Below, piece after piece: positions 45,186 through 54,525 of a DNA stretch of 64,000 bases. The notes below the pieces were generated by a model. The model did not search any database. It was not told the origin of the DNA and saw nothing but the letters and a program-made list of their open reading frames with translations. Source of the stretch: Pseudomonas pohangensis. Its GTDB lineage: Bacteria; Pseudomonadota; Gammaproteobacteria; Pseudomonadales; Pseudomonadaceae. The stretch lies in assembly GCF_900105995.1 (NCBI RefSeq), contig NZ_LT629785.1:2976001-3040000 (forward strand). The letters run 5' to 3'. Position 1 is the first letter of the stretch; each line of letters starts with the position of its first letter. Made by a program: the position numbers and the translations under genes.

Positions 45186-45349
45186 CAGCGCTCTTCTCCG
45201 GCAGCAGTCTTACGCCTTTCAACCAGCAATGCGATGATCACCAGCAGCAAGACCGGTATCCAGCCGCGCACCAGAAAGGCTGTCGCCAGAAGGATGTAAC
45301 CGGTGATTTGCAGCGGCTTGGCCGCGCGCGCGCTACCCAGATTCAACAC
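45185..45349 (-). CDS. Small predicted membrane protein, 54 residues
   Basis: A short frame starting with GTG directly after the sulfotransferase stop (TGAGTG) and ending in a TGATG overlap with the acyltransferase start. It encodes one long or two short hydrophobic helices (ITGYILLATAFLV, then WIPVLLLVIIALLVERR) and a charged tail (KTAAGEER). Filling the gap exactly between two genes and the clean membrane-protein pattern argue that it is real. No homologue recognised; perhaps a small partner of the acyltransferase. Confidence 0.55.
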   Translation of the reverse strand: MLNLGSARAAKPLQITGYILLATAFLVRGWIPVLLLVIIALLVERRKTAAGEER

Positions 45350-46237
45350 TCAACTCCAGTCAAATTCACGGCCAAGCAGTGAAAACAGCTGCTGGTTGAA
45401 TGGTCGGTAATAATCTGCAAGCAGCTGCTTTGCATCCGCCGGGATCGGCTCACTGTAGCCTCCCTCGAAATGCGGTCTGATCTGCTCGCTCTGCCAGGCA
45501 TGCCGGCTGATGCCAAAGTGTGCCTCGATCGCGTGCAGGCTGTTACGCGTATCTCGCCTGAACTCTTCACTGGAAATTACCTGAACCTGACTGAAGGGGA
45601 ACTTCTGCAGATAACTTAGTAAACAGGAAAAGTACAAACCATGCTTTATCAGTGGAAGGTCGACAACCCCACCACGATCCATCACATCAATTTCAAAGCG
45701 CACATCGTCTAAAAATGACTCGCCAAATACCGGACGGATCTGCATATTTTCAAAGCCGACCAGCCGATAGCCATGTACCCACTGATCAAACCATTGCGGA
45801 TTTATGCTGCGCATTTTGCGAAACATCTGCCAAGCAGAAAATGCTCTGGAAACAGGCTCGCGCAACAATGCCAACAATTTCAGGTCCGGATTGTAGCGAG
45901 CAAGGCGTTCAGCCACTAGATCGCCAGCCATCAGATAACCAGGCGTGATGTCCAGGGTGATTCGTGACGCCCTGGAGGGTGTTGCCGCCTCAAAGAACGA
46001 GTGATAGTAATCAGTACCTTTCTCGTAATGCGCATCACAATTGAAAAAGTGGATTTCCTTCTGCAGGCTCGGCACTACATCTGGGTGCTGTGATAGATAA
46101 TGGAACAGCGCGGTAGTACCACCTTTCTGTGTCCCCAGCACAACACCAGCAGGCCGCATTGGCGGATAGAAGGCTTTTTCAACGTGGCGTACCAGACGTG
46201 CTTTCCTTTTCCTCAGCGAGCGAACGAAACGTTTCAA
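45350..46237 (-). CDS. Sulfotransferase, heparan-sulfate type
   Basis: A 295-residue PAPS-dependent sulfotransferase. The 5'-phosphosulfate loop is GTQKGGTTALFHYL (residues 35-48), and the 3'-phosphate site is LLREPVSRAFSAWQMF near 125-140, as in NodH/heparan N-sulfotransferases. It probably sulfates a cell-surface sugar. A second, unrelated-looking sulfotransferase lies one base upstream in the same direction. Such genes are unusual in the LPS core locus of Pseudomonas. Confidence 0.88.
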   Translation of the reverse strand: MKRFVRSLRKRKARLVRHVEKAFYPPMRPAGVVLGTQKGGTTALFHYLSQHPDVVPSLQKEIHFFNCDAHYEKGTDYYHSFFEAATPSRASRITLDITPGYLMAGDLVAERLARYNPDLKLLALLREPVSRAFSAWQMFRKMRSINPQWFDQWVHGYRLVGFENMQIRPVFGESFLDDVRFEIDVMDRGGVVDLPLIKHGLYFSCLLSYLQKFPFSQVQVISSEEFRRDTRNSLHAIEAHFGISRHAWQSEQIRPHFEGGYSEPIPADAKQLLADYYRPFNQQLFSLLGREFDWS

Positions 46238-46238
46238 T

Positions 46239-46874
46239 TCAATCGCTCCTGTTCAGCCATGGGAAATCGCCCTGCCGACCGGGCAAGCCAAGGAAGTCCA
46301 TCAATTTGCCATAGGCTCCCGGCTGCGTGAGGTTCAGCACCAGCAGATCATCCTGGCGAAACCGAAAATACTCCTGCACTGCACTAATGTGCTCCTGATA
46401 AATTCTTATGTAGCGCTGTCGATCATAAGCACCCTGCGTAACCGGTCCGAACACGAAGGTCAGGTACTGCAATAACCAGCCTTTGTAATGGTATTTGATC
46501 TCGGCCAGTTCTGCTTCGTCTGGGTGCGCGGAAAAGCCGAACATCTTGCGATGAAAGCGCTCAAGACTATCGAACCATTGATCGCCATTATCCCGCACAG
46601 TCAGAATGAACTTGCTGCCCGGGAACTGCACATCCAGCGCCTGATAGGTGAAAGGCAGGCTGAACGGAATATCCTGAAAAAACCGCGCGGTGCGACAGTA
46701 TTTGAACAGTGGCCGATACTCTCTGCGGGACCAGTTTTCCAGCTGCAACTCTGCATGCTTCTGCTTGCCAACCTTCCAGCCCAGCTCCTGAAATACCTGC
46801 TCCAGGGAGGTCGTTCCAGTCTTGTTGAAGCCGATACAGAACACCTTCTCGTCGCTCTTGCCAAACCCGAACAT
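46239..46874 (-). CDS. Sulfotransferase family protein (second copy)
   Basis: A 211-residue protein with a PAPS loop CIGFNKTGTTSLEQVF near the N-terminus and FILTVRDNGDQWFDSL near 90, the two cofactor-binding segments of P-loop sulfotransferases. The ATG at 46874 has a strong AGGAAGG ribosome site; an earlier ATG at 46964 would overlap the acetyltransferase by 53 bp. It is divergent from the neighbouring sulfotransferase and so probably acts on a different position. The acceptor is unknown. Confidence 0.8.
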   Translation of the reverse strand: MFGFGKSDEKVFCIGFNKTGTTSLEQVFQELGWKVGKQKHAELQLENWSRREYRPLFKYCRTARFFQDIPFSLPFTYQALDVQFPGSKFILTVRDNGDQWFDSLERFHRKMFGFSAHPDEAELAEIKYHYKGWLLQYLTFVFGPVTQGAYDRQRYIRIYQEHISAVQEYFRFRQDDLLVLNLTQPGAYGKLMDFLGLPGRQGDFPWLNRSD

Positions 46875-46911
46875 TAGTCCTTCCTGTAATAGTGACCTTA
46901 GCCGGTAGCGG

Positions 46912-47580
46912 TCATAGGTATTCTTCGCCAGCATCGCGAAATCTTGTTGTTCGTGCCGGGACACCTAATGCCACCGCATAGGCTGGCAAATCCCGGACAG
47001 CTGTTGCGCCAGCGCCCAGTAGAGCATGCTCCCCCAACTCCAGCGCATTGATGACGCCTGCACCCAGCGCAACAATGGCACCAACTCCCAGCCTTACATT
47101 GCCGCCAAGCACACCTCCCGGCCCGACACTACTTCCATCGCCCAATTTGCAGTCATGCTCGACTATCGCCGAAGTATTGATGAGGCAGTGCCGTCCGATC
47201 TGCGCCCCTGCATTGACAATCGCACCCGCCATAATGACTGCGCCTTCGCCCACGACTGCATCACCAGCCAGAACGGCTGCAGGATGTAACAGACTCTGCC
47301 AAACGACATCGTTACACAGCGACTCGATACGTGCTGCCAGATCCAGTCTGCGTGCGTTGTGACCGACCGCCAGCACCACCCTGCAACACTCCAGCTGGCG
47401 CATGATGCGCGGCAGATCTTCACAGGTACCAAGTATTTCTACGCCCAGGGCTGGCGTGCCAGCCATCTCGAAATCATCAATTACTCCCACCAGACGCAAC
47501 CCGTTGCTTAGATGGAGAATATCCGCCAGTACCCGGGCATGACCTCCGGATCCAACCATAAGCACGGACTCTTGTCGCAT
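46912..47580 (-). CDS. NeuD/PglD-type sugar O- or N-acetyltransferase
   Basis: A 222-residue two-domain enzyme. The N-terminal Rossmann-like part begins VLMVGSGGHARVLADIL; the C-terminal left-handed beta-helix has hexapeptide repeats (VGEGAVIMAGAIVNAGAQIG, then IVEHDCKLGDG with the catalytic His). PglD/NeuD enzymes acetylate amino sugars or sialic-acid-like sugars. A DegT-type aminotransferase 1 kb away could supply the amino sugar (inference). Confidence 0.87.
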   Translation of the reverse strand: MRQESVLMVGSGGHARVLADILHLSNGLRLVGVIDDFEMAGTPALGVEILGTCEDLPRIMRQLECCRVVLAVGHNARRLDLAARIESLCNDVVWQSLLHPAAVLAGDAVVGEGAVIMAGAIVNAGAQIGRHCLINTSAIVEHDCKLGDGSSVGPGGVLGGNVRLGVGAIVALGAGVINALELGEHALLGAGATAVRDLPAYAVALGVPARTTRFRDAGEEYL

Positions 47581-47735
47581 TCACCTCTCCCGACAGCTAA
47601 CAGCCTGAACGACCTTCACGACAGATAACGCAGCATTTCCGCAATCCATAGTCACAATCCACAACTGAACTTTCCTATGTTCTGACTTGCAGAGAGATAT
47701 AAAATCCCCTGACTGATTCAAGCAGGATATAGCCA

Positions 47736-48557
47736 GTGTTTTTCCTTTCCAACAAACACCGCGTCGAGCGACTCAAGGGGCGCTTGCAGACAAGGTTCGA
47801 AAACGAGCTGGATGCCATTCGATGCAGAATCGACATGCCTGACAATATTCTTGATGACTATCTGCGAGATCGTAAAAGCCCTGATTTCCAAAAGGTATTC
47901 AGCAAGGATATGCCACTGATCAGCGTATGCATTGCTACTTACAATCGAGGCCGCCTGCTCACCGAACGCACTATTCCCTCGATATTGCAGCAAACCTACA
48001 GAAATCTTGAGCTGATTGTGGTTGGCGACTGTTGTGAGGATGACACCGAAGAGCGGGTAGCTGCAATCAACGATCCTCGTCTGCACTTTGTCAATCTGGA
48101 AGAGCGTGGGCGCTATCCAGATGACAGCACTTTGCGCTGGATGGTCGCCGGTAGCAAACCGATGAATCACGCCCTGTCACTAGCCAAAGGTGACTTCATT
48201 ACCCACCTTGATGACGATGACCGCTTCCCTCTCGATCGCCTGGAGAAGCTTGTGGCATTCGCTCAACAGCGGAAACTGGAATTCGTCTGGCACCCGTTTC
48301 AATACGAAGTCGCCAATGACCAATGGGAAACCAACTCGGCCACCAAGTTTGCAGCCGGTCAAGTTACGACTTCATCGGTGCTTTATCACAACTGGTTGAA
48401 GCGCATCGAATGGGACATCAACGCTTACCGCCTGAAGGAGCCAGGCGACTGGAACCGTTTCCGCAAGTTCAAGTACCTCGGCGTCAGTCATGACCGCTTT
48501 CCCGAGCCGCTGCTGTTCCACTACAAGGAAAGAAATCAGGCGCTAGTGACTGACTGA
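47736..48557 (+). CDS. Family 2 glycosyltransferase
   Basis: A 273-residue GT-A-fold transferase, one of only two rightward genes in this part of the LPS locus. PLISVCIATYNRGRLL opens the catalytic domain at about residue 60, and HLDDDDRF gives the DxD nucleotide-sugar site. About 58 residues of charged N-terminal extension precede it. The GTG at 47736 has AGGAT at good spacing. Sugar and acceptor unknown. Confidence 0.87.
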   Translation: MFFLSNKHRVERLKGRLQTRFENELDAIRCRIDMPDNILDDYLRDRKSPDFQKVFSKDMPLISVCIATYNRGRLLTERTIPSILQQTYRNLELIVVGDCCEDDTEERVAAINDPRLHFVNLEERGRYPDDSTLRWMVAGSKPMNHALSLAKGDFITHLDDDDRFPLDRLEKLVAFAQQRKLEFVWHPFQYEVANDQWETNSATKFAAGQVTTSSVLYHNWLKRIEWDINAYRLKEPGDWNRFRKFKYLGVSHDRFPEPLLFHYKERNQALVTD

Positions 48558-48570
48558 GTCAGCCGCGCTC

Positions 48571-49683
48571 CTAGGCAGCCCTCCGAATGACCTCGACGAC
48601 CCGTTCCACGTCCGCCTCGGTCAGGTCAGGATAGATAGGCAAGCAGAGAACTCTTGCTGAAACCTGAGTAGCATGAGGCAAGTTACCCCGATGCGCCGAG
48701 GGCATGCCCTGATACATCGAAAACTCACTGATCAGTGGAAAGAAATAACGCCGCGCATAGATCTCATTGCTCTTGAGCAACGCATACAACTCATCGCGCT
48801 TGAGCGAGTACTGCGGATCAACCAGCACAGGAAAGTAGGAATAGTTGGCCTTGCCCCCGGCGAACACCTGTGCGCAACGAATGCCTGGAATACCCGCCAA
48901 CCCAACTCTGTACCATGTATCAATCTGGCGCCGGGCGGCCATGGACTGCTCAATATACTCCAGTTGCAATAGTCCGAATGCTGCGCTTATTTCATTCATC
49001 TTGCCGTTGATGCCGGGTGCTACTACGGACACCTCGTCGGTAATTCCGAAATTCTTCAGCTGATCAATACGTTGCTTGGTCTGTGCATCGGGACAAATGA
49101 TGGCTCCGCCCTCGAAGGTATTGAACACCTTGGTAGCGTGGAAGCTAAGCACACTCAGATCACCATGGCGCAGCACGCTGCCGCCAGCATCGCGCACACC
49201 AAAAGCATGTGCTGCATCGTAGATAACACGCAAATTATAGGTATCGGCAATCCGCTGGATTTGCTCCACATCGCAAGGATTTCCGTAGCAATGTACCGGC
49301 ATTATGGCCGTAGTGTGCGGCGTGATTGCAGCCTCAATAAGCGCAGGATCCAGATTCATGCTTAGAGGATCAATATCTACAAAGACCGGCTTGATGCCAC
49401 GCCATAGCAACGAATGGGCAGTAGCCACAAATGAATAGGGTGTGGTGATTACTTCGCCGGTAATCCGTAATGCCTGCAGCGCAACCAGCAATGCAATTGT
49501 GCCGTTATTGAACAAAGCCAGATGATCAACCCCAAGGTACTCGCAAAGCGACTGCTCCAGTCGCTGATGCATCGGCCCGCCATTGGTAAGAACGCGGCTT
49601 TGCCAGATGTCCTCAAGGTAGGGGATGAACTCATCCAGAGGGGGCAAATTTGGCTGGGTTACAAATAGTTTTTTCTCTGCCAT
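48571..49683 (-). CDS. DegT/DnrJ/EryC1/StrS aminotransferase
   Basis: A 370-residue PLP-dependent sugar aminotransferase. The internal-aldimine Lys is in SFHATKVFNTFEGG; LFNNGTIALLVALQAL and VIYDAAHAFG bind the cofactor. Such enzymes put an amino group on a keto nucleotide sugar (for example dTDP-3-keto or 4-keto-6-deoxyhexose). The ATG at 49683 has AAGGAG upstream. It converges with the rightward GT2 gene. The NeuD-type acetyltransferase nearby may finish an N-acetylated sugar. Confidence 0.92.
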   Translation of the reverse strand: MAEKKLFVTQPNLPPLDEFIPYLEDIWQSRVLTNGGPMHQRLEQSLCEYLGVDHLALFNNGTIALLVALQALRITGEVITTPYSFVATAHSLLWRGIKPVFVDIDPLSMNLDPALIEAAITPHTTAIMPVHCYGNPCDVEQIQRIADTYNLRVIYDAAHAFGVRDAGGSVLRHGDLSVLSFHATKVFNTFEGGAIICPDAQTKQRIDQLKNFGITDEVSVVAPGINGKMNEISAAFGLLQLEYIEQSMAARRQIDTWYRVGLAGIPGIRCAQVFAGGKANYSYFPVLVDPQYSLKRDELYALLKSNEIYARRYFFPLISEFSMYQGMPSAHRGNLPHATQVSARVLCLPIYPDLTEADVERVVEVIRRAA

Positions 49684-49907
49684 CTTCGCTCCTTGCAAGC
49701 ACCAGAAGAAATTGCGTCAGGAACGCTTTCAATCACAGGTTTGAACGGGGGATGCTTCTAGAAATCACCTGCCGATCTGAACTGCAGACTTAGCCCGATG
49801 CTAGCACAACGAACCAAATCCAGACCCCGGACAATACCGTCAGATAGCGCCCGGGCATCTGGAACTCAATTGTCGAGTAAAATGTGCGGCACTCATAAGG
49901 GGTAAGC
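49684..49907. other. Divergent intergenic region
   Basis: A 224-bp spacer between the leftward aminotransferase and the rightward kinase-like gene. It should hold both promoters, but I can name no confident boxes, and I see no coding sequence. Confidence 0.4.
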
Positions 49908-50564
49908 ATGCAAATTATTGTAAAACACGATTACCTGAGCCTGCGCCAGGGCGCCCGGGTGCTTGAAGCAGATAGTCATGGCGATAAAGTTCTACTACTG
50001 CCTGACGGAAACTACCTGAAGCTGTTCCGTCGAAAGCGCCTGCTTTCCTCAGCAGCACTCTGGCCTTATGCCCAGCGCTTTGCTGACAACACCCGGGCAC
50101 TGCATGCCAGAGGCATACCCTGCCCGAAGATCATTGCTGTTTTTCGCATCCCGGCCATTAACCGGGATGCCGTGCATTACGCGCCACTCCCGGGCCAGAC
50201 CTTGCGAGAGCTGATTAAGCATGATCAAGCAACCAAAAACTTGCGCAGGCGTCTGGCTGAGTTTGTCGCCAGATTACATGCGCAGGGCGTTTACTTTCGC
50301 TCACTGCATCTGGGCAATGTTGTCCTCACTCCCGACAATGAATTCGGCCTCATAGACATCGCAGACTTGAAATGCCAGAGCCACCCCCTAAGTAGAATGC
50401 AACGCATACGCAACTTCCAGCACATGCTGCGCTATGACATCGACAAACAATGGTTATTTTCAGACCCGTTGAACCCTGAAGATTTTTTTGGCCAGTATCT
50501 CTCACTGAGCCATTCAACCATGGAACTTGCGGACTTCGTCAGGAAGCTCGACAAAAAGAGTTAA
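49908..50564 (+). CDS. LPS kinase-like protein (InaA/toluene-tolerance type)
   Basis: A 218-residue kinase-fold protein resembling the Pseudomonas gene near msbA often called toluene tolerance protein (PA4998 in P. aeruginosa, from memory). RLHAQGVYFRSLHLGNVVL holds the HxxN of the catalytic loop, although the usual catalytic Asp is replaced (FRSLHLGN), and LIDIADL the metal-binding Asp. It may phosphorylate or sense core heptose. It stands alone between two leftward units. Confidence 0.75.
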   Translation: MQIIVKHDYLSLRQGARVLEADSHGDKVLLLPDGNYLKLFRRKRLLSSAALWPYAQRFADNTRALHARGIPCPKIIAVFRIPAINRDAVHYAPLPGQTLRELIKHDQATKNLRRRLAEFVARLHAQGVYFRSLHLGNVVLTPDNEFGLIDIADLKCQSHPLSRMQRIRNFQHMLRYDIDKQWLFSDPLNPEDFFGQYLSLSHSTMELADFVRKLDKKS

Positions 50565-50593
50565 CCTTTTCGCCGCCCAACCTGACGATAGCC

Positions 50594-51778
50594 CTACAGT
50601 GGCTCAGAAATATCTTCAGGAATAACTTTCTGCTTGCTACCACCCAGCGCAAATGCCATGGCAAGGGGTAACCAGGTCACAAACCACCCGGGATTCGGCT
50701 TCATCCACTGGGCAATACCATCAGTCTGCACAACGACACCTGAATAAATCAGCAAAACCAGTGTCGCCATTCCCAGGTCAGTAAATCGATACTGATATGC
50801 CCTGACAATCGCCCAACCCCAGAGCAACAGCCAGGAAATCAAGCCCACGGCGCCAAAGCGGATAGCTATATCAATAAACATATTGTGCGGGTGCGACCAA
50901 ACTTTCTTGGACGATGCAATGGCTACCTGGAATTTTTCGAATCCCAGACCAACCAACCAGTTATCCAGCGCATGCTTTATTCCTTGCTCCCATAATTCCG
51001 ACCTGAACGAAACGCCTCTCTTAAGAAAAACACTATTATCAAGAATAAAGACCAAACCCAGTGCCAATACAAAGAAACCAAATAACAGATAAATCTTACG
51101 GTTGCGCGACAACAATGCAACGATAACAAGCGCAAAAAGCAAAGCAAGCCAAACGCCACGACTTTGATTTGCAATCAGGAAAATACTATAGCCCGCCAGG
51201 GTCACAACAAATACTGCATTCAGAAGGGGTCGCGTGGTCTTTCTTAACCCGAGACTGACTACCAGCAACATAAGGGCACCGGTTGCCTGTGCCGCAGGAA
51301 TAATTACACTCCACAGCCCAATGGCGGGGTGTCTGGACAACAACGACTTACCCTCAACCAGATAAAAGAACAACCAGGAAGCCCACGCCCCAATACCGCC
51401 AAGTACAGCGAAAATTAACAGGAATCTTGTACATTTTTCCTGGTCTGCTTGCGCAATCGCGAAAAAGCCAAGCAATGTCAGGCCGGCATATAGAGGAATT
51501 TTCAGTTCGCGCAAATCATGTGTGCTTTGTGCGTGGTAAATAACTACAAACGAGAACCACGCTGCCGCAAACAAATACAGACCCGCACCTGTACGGCTCA
51601 ATGACTTATAGCGGGACGAATAGAAGCACACATGCAAAAACGCAGGAACCCATATAAATACTATTATCAATTTATGATATGGCGTATTACTCGTCAACAG
51701 CCAGTGCGCACAAAATAAAATAAAAAATCCAAAATATATCGCCCTGACAAGATACTGCTCTTTATTCGAACCAATCAA
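50594..51778 (-). CDS. O-antigen ligase-like membrane protein (WaaL/Wzy_C family)
   Basis: A 394-residue polytopic inner-membrane protein with about ten to twelve helices. The Wzy_C-type segments are NQSRGVWLALL and, after a periplasmic loop (WLVGLGFEKFQVA), HPHNMFIDIAIRFG with the conserved His residues. It could join O-chain to lipid A-core (WaaL) or polymerise a glycan. The TTG start follows GAGGTAAGGG. Strongly A+T-richer than the core genes around it. Confidence 0.83.
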   Translation of the reverse strand: MIGSNKEQYLVRAIYFGFFILFCAHWLLTSNTPYHKLIIVFIWVPAFLHVCFYSSRYKSLSRTGAGLYLFAAAWFSFVVIYHAQSTHDLRELKIPLYAGLTLLGFFAIAQADQEKCTRFLLIFAVLGGIGAWASWLFFYLVEGKSLLSRHPAIGLWSVIIPAAQATGALMLLVVSLGLRKTTRPLLNAVFVVTLAGYSIFLIANQSRGVWLALLFALVIVALLSRNRKIYLLFGFFVLALGLVFILDNSVFLKRGVSFRSELWEQGIKHALDNWLVGLGFEKFQVAIASSKKVWSHPHNMFIDIAIRFGAVGLISWLLLWGWAIVRAYQYRFTDLGMATLVLLIYSGVVVQTDGIAQWMKPNPGWFVTWLPLAMAFALGGSKQKVIPEDISEPL

Positions 51779-51849
51779 AACCCTTACCTCAAAAAACTGA
51801 AATTCACTTCAACTTGTAATCGAACAAAAATTACCCCCGGATATTATCC

Positions 51850-52848
51850 TTATCGGAACAGCTTGGCGACTTCCTCAAGAAAAACTCTTGAATATGCATA
51901 TAAAAATTCAAATCCATATTTTTTCAGCACCGGATATAATCTACCAAAATCAGAAATACCTGCTTCCCGGATGCTCTGCATAATTTCTTTTCGTCTGGCT
52001 TTGCTAACGCGCCGTGCTCGCCTGCGACTCTGATCAAGCAACGTTTTCTTTAATGCTCCATCATAAAAATTCGCCTCATCTACATCACCACTCGCTCGCA
52101 AACGCGCGATCTCAAGCCGGACATTTTCGTACACACGCTCCTGATAATCTGCAAAGGCTATATTTTGCGTGGCGCTCCCGGAGTGCACCCGCACCATGGC
52201 CATTGCTGTTTGATCATCCACTAGGGCCACACAAGCCCCTCGCAGGATGCAGCGCAGTACATAATCCCAATCTTCCAAAGCCCTCATGCCCACTCCGAAG
52301 AGACCTACCCGCTGCAACAGAGAGCGCCGGAACAGGGCTGTTTGCAGCGGTAAGCGATTGTTCCGGATAAGTACGGGGAAGGTTTCTTTTCCGTAACCCG
52401 AAATCAGATGCCGCTGTTCACGCACCGAATCCAAACCATAATTGGTGAAGAGTTCGGAGCGTTTGCTGTCTGAGAAAAATCGAAGTTTTGAATAGGATAT
52501 GTCCACGGCCGGGCAACGCCGGAAGTGCTCAATATGGGCCTGCAACTTGGTAGGCGAGAGCAGATCATCTGCATCAAGAAATGCCACGAACTCACCGCGC
52601 GCCAACTCCATACCGGTATTGCGCGCGACGGACACGCCTTGATTCTGCTGGTGAACATATTGAATTCGCGCATCTTTCTGCGCTAACGCAAGCACTCGAC
52701 TCGCCGTGTCATCGACAGAGCCATCATCAACAATAATCGCCTCCCAATACTCATGCGTTTGCGCCTGAAGACTCGCGACGGTATCCGCAACAAAGGCACC
52801 ATAGTTGTAACAAGGCACAATAATCGAAACAAAATCCGCCCTGTTCAA
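51850..52848 (-). CDS. Family 2 glycosyltransferase
   Basis: A 332-residue GT-A transferase. FVSIIVPCYNYGAFV starts the domain, AIIVDDGSVDDT and FLDADDLL are the nucleotide-sugar motifs, and MRALEDWDYVLR supplies the probable acid/base region. The TTG at 52848 sits behind a strong GGAGGT. The C-terminal 80 residues are basic and helical, suggesting membrane association. The sugar is unknown; it probably builds outer core or a side chain. Confidence 0.88.
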   Translation of the reverse strand: MNRADFVSIIVPCYNYGAFVADTVASLQAQTHEYWEAIIVDDGSVDDTASRVLALAQKDARIQYVHQQNQGVSVARNTGMELARGEFVAFLDADDLLSPTKLQAHIEHFRRCPAVDISYSKLRFFSDSKRSELFTNYGLDSVREQRHLISGYGKETFPVLIRNNRLPLQTALFRRSLLQRVGLFGVGMRALEDWDYVLRCILRGACVALVDDQTAMAMVRVHSGSATQNIAFADYQERVYENVRLEIARLRASGDVDEANFYDGALKKTLLDQSRRRARRVSKARRKEIMQSIREAGISDFGRLYPVLKKYGFEFLYAYSRVFLEEVAKLFR

Positions 52849-52994
52849 CCCAGACCTCCAATTGACTTAGCCACCTCTGAGAAAACACTCACGAGCAAAG
52901 GAGGTGCATTAATTTCCGAAAGAAAGCCGGCACACTACCCGGCACTCGACCTGATCCGGCCGGTCCACAGGAGCTATGCAGTTGCACATGTACT

Positions 52995-53609
52995 TTATCT
53001 AACAGCCTTGAGGTAGCGGGCCGGCTGACCAACGTAAACGCCGCCGCCTTCAAGATCCCTGGTAACCAGAGCACCTGCGCCAATCACAACATCACTTCCG
53101 ATAGTTACTCCAGCGAGAATTATTACATTGGCGCCTATCCATACATTGCTGCCTATGTGCACGCTTTTATTGATCAAAGGCTGGGCGCCGAAAACCAAGT
53201 CTGGGTCACGAACATCATGGGTCGTCGAAATAATGCGGACACCAGGGCCAATGATAACGTCGTCGCCAATTTCTATTTCCCCGGAGCCTTGCAACCAGTT
53301 ATAGGCCCCGATGACCGAACGCTTGCCAATCCGTACTTTGCCGCCACACTCGATAATTGCATAGTTTCTGAGCTCGACCCGCTCGGATAATTCGAGTTGC
53401 GCGCCTTTGGTTATCTGCAAGATACAGCCTGATCGGAGTTTGACGTCATCAGCAAATTTCACTGATGCATTTTTATCGATTTTCACCTCGCAACCGCGAC
53501 CGATTCGCACCCGCTTGCCCAGTTCGATTAGTGACCCTTTACCTCTCAGAACACAAACCAGAGTATTCATGGACTTGAGAAGGTAAGGCCGCAGCATACT
53601 CATTTTCAT
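52995..53609 (-). CDS. Hexapeptide acyltransferase, WbbJ-like
   Basis: A 204-residue left-handed beta-helix acyltransferase of the LacA/WbbJ (maltose/galactoside acetyltransferase) family. The C-terminal IISTTHDVRDPDLVFGAQPL with the catalytic His, and IGSNVWIGANVIILAGVTIG, are standard. It probably O-acetylates a sugar of the LPS or exopolysaccharide. It lies between two GT2 genes in the same direction, with 21 bp to the next one. Confidence 0.87.
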   Translation of the reverse strand: MKMSMLRPYLLKSMNTLVCVLRGKGSLIELGKRVRIGRGCEVKIDKNASVKFADDVKLRSGCILQITKGAQLELSERVELRNYAIIECGGKVRIGKRSVIGAYNWLQGSGEIEIGDDVIIGPGVRIISTTHDVRDPDLVFGAQPLINKSVHIGSNVWIGANVIILAGVTIGSDVVIGAGALVTRDLEGGGVYVGQPARYLKAVR

Positions 53610-53630
53610 ACAAGCTTCCGCTCAAAACCA

Positions 53631-54515
53631 TCAACGTGCCTTAACGCTACCTTCCAGTATTCGCCACAGGCCTTTTAGAGTCTTGCTGCCCCAGTATTTT
53701 GCCGGTATCTGCCGTAATAACTCGACGGCCAACTGCCTGTCGGTACGTGCGCACTTGAGCAGCATTGAATTACGAAACCTTGCACAGACCTCTGCATACG
53801 CCGGGTGGTCGCTGAATGCTGCATATGTTTTCAGCACATTATCGACCATGAAGCGATAATTCTTATAGGTATTAGTGCCGTGCACCCGGTACAGGGCAAG
53901 CACTTCTGCAAGAATATCGACGAAATAACCGGCCCGGGTGATCTTCAGCTGGATATACAGATCCTCAAGACGGATCTGTGGATCGAAACCACCAACCTTT
54001 TCCAGCGCCTCGCGACGAAACATCAGCGTTGGCGCCGGCGCGCCGGGTTTGCGATTGAGAAATACATCCTCGAAATCCAGGCGCCGCAGCGCAAGCTTAC
54101 GCGGCGCTCCACGCGAAACACCCCGGGCATCGATCTCTTCGATATTCCCCGCGCAAATGCCCACTTCCGGTTTGCCTTGCATGTAGGCGACCTGCAAGGC
54201 CAGACGCTCGGGCAACATAACGTCATCCGAGCCAAACGACACGATCAGGTCACCGCGCGCGCGCGCAATGGAATCGTTCAGGGTGCGCGACAAGCCCTGA
54301 TTCTTCTGCACCAGAAAATCGAAGCCGTGTTGCTGCTGCAGCCTGCGAATGCGCTCGACACTGTCATCAGTGGAGCCATCGTCCACCACCAGCAACTCGA
54401 CGTTGCCATAGGTCTGGGCCAGCACACTGCCGATACTGGCCTCGATATAGGGCCCGTGGTTGTACGACGCGATAATCACGCTGACCAGCGGCTGTTCGGT
54501 ATTCAACGATGTCAT
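53631..54515 (-). CDS. Family 2 glycosyltransferase
   Basis: A 294-residue GT-A transferase: PLVSVIIASYNHGPYI, LLVVDDGSTDDSV and the FGSDDVMLP metal-binding segment. The GXD here is GSDD instead of the more common DADD, the place where the nucleotide sugar is held. It belongs to the run of four glycosyltransferase genes (51.9-56.4 kb). Confidence 0.87.
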   Translation of the reverse strand: MTSLNTEQPLVSVIIASYNHGPYIEASIGSVLAQTYGNVELLVVDDGSTDDSVERIRRLQQQHGFDFLVQKNQGLSRTLNDSIARARGDLIVSFGSDDVMLPERLALQVAYMQGKPEVGICAGNIEEIDARGVSRGAPRKLALRRLDFEDVFLNRKPGAPAPTLMFRREALEKVGGFDPQIRLEDLYIQLKITRAGYFVDILAEVLALYRVHGTNTYKNYRFMVDNVLKTYAAFSDHPAYAEVCARFRNSMLLKCARTDRQLAVELLRQIPAKYWGSKTLKGLWRILEGSVKAR

Positions 54516-54525
54516 GCACTGACTC

